Source: Methanolobus sediminis (GTDB taxonomy: Archaea; Halobacteriota; Methanosarcinia; Methanosarcinales; Methanosarcinaceae). Taken from it: a stretch of DNA of 64,000 nt. Where the stretch lies: NCBI RefSeq assembly GCF_031312595.1, contig NZ_CP133592.1, positions 806,001 through 870,000 on the forward strand, given 5' to 3'. A program made the translations under genes and the position numbers. Of the stretch, positions 59,587 to 64,000 are shown piece by piece (positions within the stretch are counted from its first letter, which is position 1; every line of letters begins with the position of its first letter). Below the pieces are notes generated by a model. The model was given only the letters and a program-made list of their open reading frames with translations, was not told the DNA's origin and made no database searches.

Positions 59587-61578
59587 TCACACCTTAATAT
59601 CAGATTCACCTGGTGGCAACATCATTGCGATCTTATCAGGTGATGCTATCTGCTTGACGAAATTTGGCTCTTTTAATTTCTCCACATATATCTTGTATAT
59701 CTTTTTGGCAACATCATTCTGGTTATATTTACCCGGAACAACTTCCACCACATGCTGACCATATTTGCGGACAGCAGATGTCGGACCGCCAATGACCCTT
59801 GTGCTTCCTTCAAGTTCAAGGCCAATAGCTGCAGCAACCTGGACATCCCTGAAATAGTTCCTTTCACCACGTATTACGAAAGAACCTTTCTTAAGATATT
59901 CTCCGGTTTCCGGTGTCTTGGATACCTGTTCAGGCTTTATCCAGTAACAATCACCGCTGAACTGGCCTGATTTCCATACACTTGAATAGGAAACCACAAA
60001 CTGTGCAGTCTCCTGCAGAGTCTCCTCAGGCACATCTTCGCCCATAGTCTTGATAACTGTAATAGGAGCTCCGGGATCCTGAGTGTGGAATACGATATCA
60101 CGCTTTTCCATGTATTTTTTAACGATCTCCTCATTAGTATCGGCATCCCTGCCTGCAACCACGAGGAATCCATCGGAGGACATGAACCATCTGAAGCGCT
60201 CATACCAGTACTTTTTATTACTGACCTTGCGTTTGTTAGAAACTTTCTTTTCGCGTTTCTGCATGGCAAGTTTAGTATCTTCTATGGCTTTAAGGGCACC
60301 ATCTTTCTTTTTGGTGAGCTTCTTAGCCTTATCATAATAGACCTGTGCATTCTGAGGAATTGTAAGTTTAATATCTATAGTGGCTCTTGTACCATCGAGA
60401 TTCAGAACAATATTCCCTTCTGCTGAATTGATATTCTCTATCCACTTTGCAGCAGGAACAGTATCCTTTGCCTTTTTCAAGATGGATTTAATCTCATCCC
60501 ATGAGTAACCCTTGTCACGAGCCTGTTTCAGTACATTGATTATCTGTTCTATATCAATATAATTTGCATAGATGACTTCTGCAATACGGGTTTGCTTGTC
60601 TGCATCCGTTCCGAACTTTTCAATGGCATCTTCCTGTTTTTGCAGACGACGGGCAAATACGTCAACCTTTTCTTTCTTGACAGCTGTGACCGCTTCCTGC
60701 ACAGATTCTGCAGCAGCTTTTCCGAAGAACTCATCAAGAGCAGCATTAAATGTAGGGAATGATTCCTTTTCAGAATCACTGTAAATAGATAACTCAAACG
60801 GAAGCACATCAAATGGCTTCACCTTACCCTTGTCATCCTTTTTCACAAGACAGGGTTTTAGGTCACCTGACAACAGTGGCTTAAAAACATCCTGTAGAGC
60901 AGAAATGATTGCCTGAATTCCATCTGAACTTATTTCCTTTGCAGGTTCGGATTTGTTAACTCCTGACCTGGCACATACCTCTTCCGCAAGCACTCCACCA
61001 AGGTTGAACCTTGTTGCAATGGTCCTTACAACATCAGCATCCGACCCTGCAAATACAGCTTCAAGATCGCTGGCCTTGGCATCAACAGGGCTGATCTGGG
61101 CTTCCGGATATTGGTATACTTCACCGCTACGTATTCTTCTTCCCTTGAACGTTACCGGTTTCATCGGAAGGATGATCTTTCGCTCGGAATCAAGAAGGAC
61201 AATGTTTCCCGGAGAGAACAGTTCAACAACAAGAACTGTTTCCACACCGCCACGTACAACACCGATCTCAAGTATCCTGTCAAAGTCGTACTGTTTGACA
61301 AATGTGATTCGCCCTGCCATGATGTGCTTTCTGAGCATCATGGGGAATGACTGTGGAATCTTGGGACTTGGACGGATATGCTGGCTCATATGAGCACGTT
61401 TCCCTGCCTCGATCACAAGGTTATCCCTGCCTTTTTCATAGACAAAGAGATTTATTCTTATCTCGTCGGGTGCAGGCTGGTAAATCTTAGCTATTTTAGC
61501 ATCTATTATAGATGTCTCACCTGAGCTTAACTCAAGGGCAAGGGCAGCTACATCAGCACTCGTCATTTCCTTCTTCAT
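59587..61578 (-). CDS. rqcH: RqcH/NEMF-family (NFACT) ribosome quality control protein
   Basis: This 663-residue protein has the NFACT-N domain (residues 1-about 195, MTSADVAALALELSSG, and the fpg-like core), a helix-hairpin-helix region, a long coiled coil (about 380-450, charged) and the NFACT-R domain near residues 470-585 (YWYERFRWFMSSDGFLVVAG and HTQDPGAPITVI). Homologues bind the 60S/50S subunit carrying peptidyl-tRNA; RqcH in bacteria adds Ala tails and Rqc2 in yeast adds CAT tails. The ATG at 61578 is preferred. It is directly upstream of Pelota. Confidence 0.93.
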   Translation of the reverse strand: MKKEMTSADVAALALELSSGETSIIDAKIAKIYQPAPDEIRINLFVYEKGRDNLVIEAGKRAHMSQHIRPSPKIPQSFPMMLRKHIMAGRITFVKQYDFDRILEIGVVRGGVETVLVVELFSPGNIVLLDSERKIILPMKPVTFKGRRIRSGEVYQYPEAQISPVDAKASDLEAVFAGSDADVVRTIATRFNLGGVLAEEVCARSGVNKSEPAKEISSDGIQAIISALQDVFKPLLSGDLKPCLVKKDDKGKVKPFDVLPFELSIYSDSEKESFPTFNAALDEFFGKAAAESVQEAVTAVKKEKVDVFARRLQKQEDAIEKFGTDADKQTRIAEVIYANYIDIEQIINVLKQARDKGYSWDEIKSILKKAKDTVPAAKWIENINSAEGNIVLNLDGTRATIDIKLTIPQNAQVYYDKAKKLTKKKDGALKAIEDTKLAMQKREKKVSNKRKVSNKKYWYERFRWFMSSDGFLVVAGRDADTNEEIVKKYMEKRDIVFHTQDPGAPITVIKTMGEDVPEETLQETAQFVVSYSSVWKSGQFSGDCYWIKPEQVSKTPETGEYLKKGSFVIRGERNYFRDVQVAAAIGLELEGSTRVIGGPTSAVRKYGQHVVEVVPGKYNQNDVAKKIYKIYVEKLKEPNFVKQIASPDKIAMMLPPGESDIKV

Positions 61579-61676
61579 GCGTGGACTATAATGTAGACGG
61601 TGACTATAAGGTTTATGACGCATAAAGCAGATTTAATATCAAAGCACGATTACAAAATAGGAGCTACAGGCATAAG

Positions 61677-62849
61677 ATGGATGAAAGGACAAGACAGTTC
61701 GTGGTATCTGCATTTCAGAACTATTATTCTACGGCAGACATAAAGTTGCCACCCGATTTTACTTCAAGAGAATGGGGTTTCATTGAGTTTACCAGCGGAC
61801 AGGATACTTTCATGAAAAGACATCGTGCTTTTGGTTCAGAGGGAGAGCTTCATGATTACCTGCGCGGGATCGGACCTGCGCATGCCTATTATTCTGTTGC
61901 GTATTATGAGTATCCTGGCGCTCCTAAAATGAAGGAAAAGAACTGGCTTAAAGCCGATCTTATTTTTGATATTGATTCAGACCACCTGCCCGGAGGAATA
62001 AATTCCTACGCTGACATGCTTGAAAAAGGAAAGAAAGAAACGCTGAAACTCCTTGAGTTCCTGATGGATGATTTCGGGTTCAGGGAAGAACAGGTTCATG
62101 CTGTGTTCTCAGGAGGAAGAGGTTATCACTTCCACATCAGCGAAGAGTCTGTACTTTCACTTGGAAGTGCGGAGAGAAGAGAAATTGTTGATTATGTCAG
62201 TTCAAAGGGACTGAACCTTGACAGAATATTTTCCAAGAAAGATATTTCCGGTGACGCAGGTGCTGAATCTGCCAAGATAGCAGTTTTCCCATCAGAAGAT
62301 GACGGGGGTTGGGGCGGACGGATCAACCGGTATCTTATCACATACCTTAGTTCAATTGCAAAGGATGAAGATGCAGTAAAGATATTAAGTGGGTTCAAAG
62401 GAATTGGAAAGACCACTGCAGAAAAGCTTGTGGATAATTTTCAGGATGAATCCAGGGTTGCTGCTTTGAAGAAAGGGAAAATGGATGCCCTTGGTGGCAT
62501 CAAGAAAGAGATTCTAATGACCATTGTCAATAAGGGTGTTGAGCAGATGGCAGCATGTGTGGACGAACCTGTAACTGCAGATATTAAGAGACTGATCAGG
62601 CTTCCGGGTTCGCTTCATGGAAAATCAGGGATGAAAGTAACTGCACTTTCAATTGATGAACTTGAAACTTTTGAACCGCTTAATGATGCGGTTGTCTTTG
62701 GTGACAAGTCGGTAAGAATAAAAGTAATAAAACCGTTTGCTGTGCAGATGAAAGGTAATGACCTGATGGTCGAGGAAGGTGTACAGGAAGTTCCTGAATA
62801 TGCCGCAATTTACCTTATGTGCAGAGGTGTTGCAGAATATGGACGGTAA
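61677..62849 (+). CDS. priS: DNA primase small (catalytic) subunit
   Basis: This 390-residue enzyme synthesises RNA/DNA primers with PriL. The AEP catalytic motif DLIFDIDSDHLPGG holds the metal-binding Asp pair, and FSGGRGYHFHISEESV is the SGRG-H motif; the third conserved Asp lies near residue 300 (IRLPGSLHGKSGMKV). The zinc-binding region seen in many PriS proteins is degenerate here. The ATG follows ACAGGCATAAG. It overlaps the GINS gene by 11 bp, an arrangement conserved in many euryarchaea. Confidence 0.94.
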   Translation: MDERTRQFVVSAFQNYYSTADIKLPPDFTSREWGFIEFTSGQDTFMKRHRAFGSEGELHDYLRGIGPAHAYYSVAYYEYPGAPKMKEKNWLKADLIFDIDSDHLPGGINSYADMLEKGKKETLKLLEFLMDDFGFREEQVHAVFSGGRGYHFHISEESVLSLGSAERREIVDYVSSKGLNLDRIFSKKDISGDAGAESAKIAVFPSEDDGGWGGRINRYLITYLSSIAKDEDAVKILSGFKGIGKTTAEKLVDNFQDESRVAALKKGKMDALGGIKKEILMTIVNKGVEQMAACVDEPVTADIKRLIRLPGSLHGKSGMKVTALSIDELETFEPLNDAVVFGDKSVRIKVIKPFAVQMKGNDLMVEEGVQEVPEYAAIYLMCRGVAEYGR

Positions 62850-63537
62850 TGAGCTAAAGAACGTACTGAGAGATGAAGGTAGTTCCACACTCAAATCTCT
62901 GCACCCGGGCTTTTACAGGGATGTTGAGAAATACCTCAAAGAACTGGAAGAGGAGCTAACTAAAATAGATAATCCCCGCTCTGTCGAGTTTAAAATGCTT
63001 GACAATGAGTTACAAAGTGCTATTACCGACATTGAGATTATTTTCATGCGTCGCATACGTAAAATAATAGACTATGCAAGAACGAATGCCTTTTCCAGCA
63101 TGCCGCCTACCCAGGACATGAGCAAATTACTTCCGGAAGAGAAAAAAGTATATGATTCGGTACTCACAGCAATAAATTCAGCGCGCTCAGAGTTGCTGAT
63201 ACCAATACTTGATCCACAGGCAGCAAGCAACAAGGATAAAAAAGAGGCATCAAGAAATATTAAAGATGATGCTACTGTAAAAATACCAGACGCATTCAAT
63301 GCCGAAAGTTCAGAACATATGAATGCGGACATGCCATCTGAGACCAGCAATAAAGATGAAATAGGCAAAAGTAATATAAATAAAGAATTCGTTGTTGTGC
63401 GAATACTGGAGGACCTGCCTACTTTCAAGGCTATGGATAATCGCAATTACACATTACATGCCGAAGATGTTGTCGTTTTACCGACCCTGAATGCAAAGGG
63501 ACTGATCAAACGCAACGTGGCACAAATAATCCTGTAA
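62839..63537 (+). CDS. GINS complex subunit (Gins51-type)
   Basis: This 232-residue protein has an N-terminal GINS A-domain (residues 1-130, helical, MDGNELKNVLRDEGSSTLKSL, YLKELEEELTKI and KIIDYARTNAF) and a small C-terminal B-domain (FVVVRILEDLPTFKAMDNRN then YTLHAEDVVVLP), joined by a polar linker of about 60 residues. The A-B order is that of archaeal Gins51. GINS joins MCM to make the CMG-like helicase. I chose the ATG at 62839 (GAGGTG upstream); longer frames run into priS. Confidence 0.9.
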   Translation: MDGNELKNVLRDEGSSTLKSLHPGFYRDVEKYLKELEEELTKIDNPRSVEFKMLDNELQSAITDIEIIFMRRIRKIIDYARTNAFSSMPPTQDMSKLLPEEKKVYDSVLTAINSARSELLIPILDPQAASNKDKKEASRNIKDDATVKIPDAFNAESSEHMNADMPSETSNKDEIGKSNINKEFVVVRILEDLPTFKAMDNRNYTLHAEDVVVLPTLNAKGLIKRNVAQIIL

Positions 63538-63564
63538 AATTAATAACATATTTAGGTGAAGATA

Positions 63565-64000
<436 letters not shown>

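Overview
The window is archaeal and most likely comes from a methylotrophic methanogen of the Methanosarcinales (Methanolobus- or Methanococcoides-like). Archaeal markers are Pelota, KEOPS Cgi121, RPA-type ssDNA-binding proteins with their COG3390 partners, RfcS, PriS, GINS, L44e, S27e, an HMf-type histone and DacZ. The genus-level hint is the Rnf complex encoded with a multiheme c-type cytochrome (MmcA), known from Methanosarcina acetivorans and relatives. The DNA is AT-rich, and Shine-Dalgarno motifs (GGAG, GGTG) precede most genes. No rRNA, intact tRNA, insertion sequence or CRISPR array was seen.

Layout. 1-565: a cut-off MEDS-domain sensor. 0.8-4.8 kb: a very AT-rich accessory locus with an AAA ATPase-TIR fusion divergent from a TIR-like (ThsB/MTH538-type) gene and two small membrane-protein genes; this is the best candidate for an undescribed system, probably anti-viral. 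5-15 kb: a sorbosone-dehydrogenase-like beta-propeller, a deoxyribosyltransferase-like protein, AMMECR1, phosphoglycerate kinase, an iron-sulfur flavoprotein and acetate/acetyl-CoA genes (AMP-forming Acs; fused ADP-forming Acd with a DRTGG-domain partner). 15-20 kb: two paralogous surface proteins with PGF-pre-PGF domains, one frameshifted in a five-base homopolymer and the other carrying three 339-bp tandem repeats. 20-32 kb: ClC channel, tRNA-modification enzymes (MiaB-like, Cgi121, TrmO), GlpX, LeuRS, a sensor kinase and a nitrilase-family enzyme. 33-44 kb: paired winged-helix regulators, a phosphoesterase, two RPA/COG3390 operons, a cation/H+ antiporter with RCK domain, class I FBP aldolase, a second sensor kinase and a K+ channel. 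45-47 kb: flavodoxin, histone, a small membrane protein, RfcS. 47.3-55.7 kb: rnfB-A-E-G-D-C, mmcA and a small upstream gene on the minus strand, with apbE (the flavin transferase that matures RnfG and RnfD) divergent. 55.7-64 kb: ThpR, DacZ, a SatP-like acetate transporter, the Pelota-RqcH ribosome-rescue pair, and a replication/translation operon priS-gins-rpl44e-rps27e running off the right edge.

How genes work together. Rnf, MmcA and ApbE form one energy-conservation unit. Acs, Acd and SatP handle acetate. Pgk, class I aldolase and GlpX supply gluconeogenesis. DacZ (c-di-AMP) may act on the RCK antiporter and the K+ channel, a link inferred from bacterial c-di-AMP biology. Pelota and RqcH likely act in sequence on stalled ribosomes.
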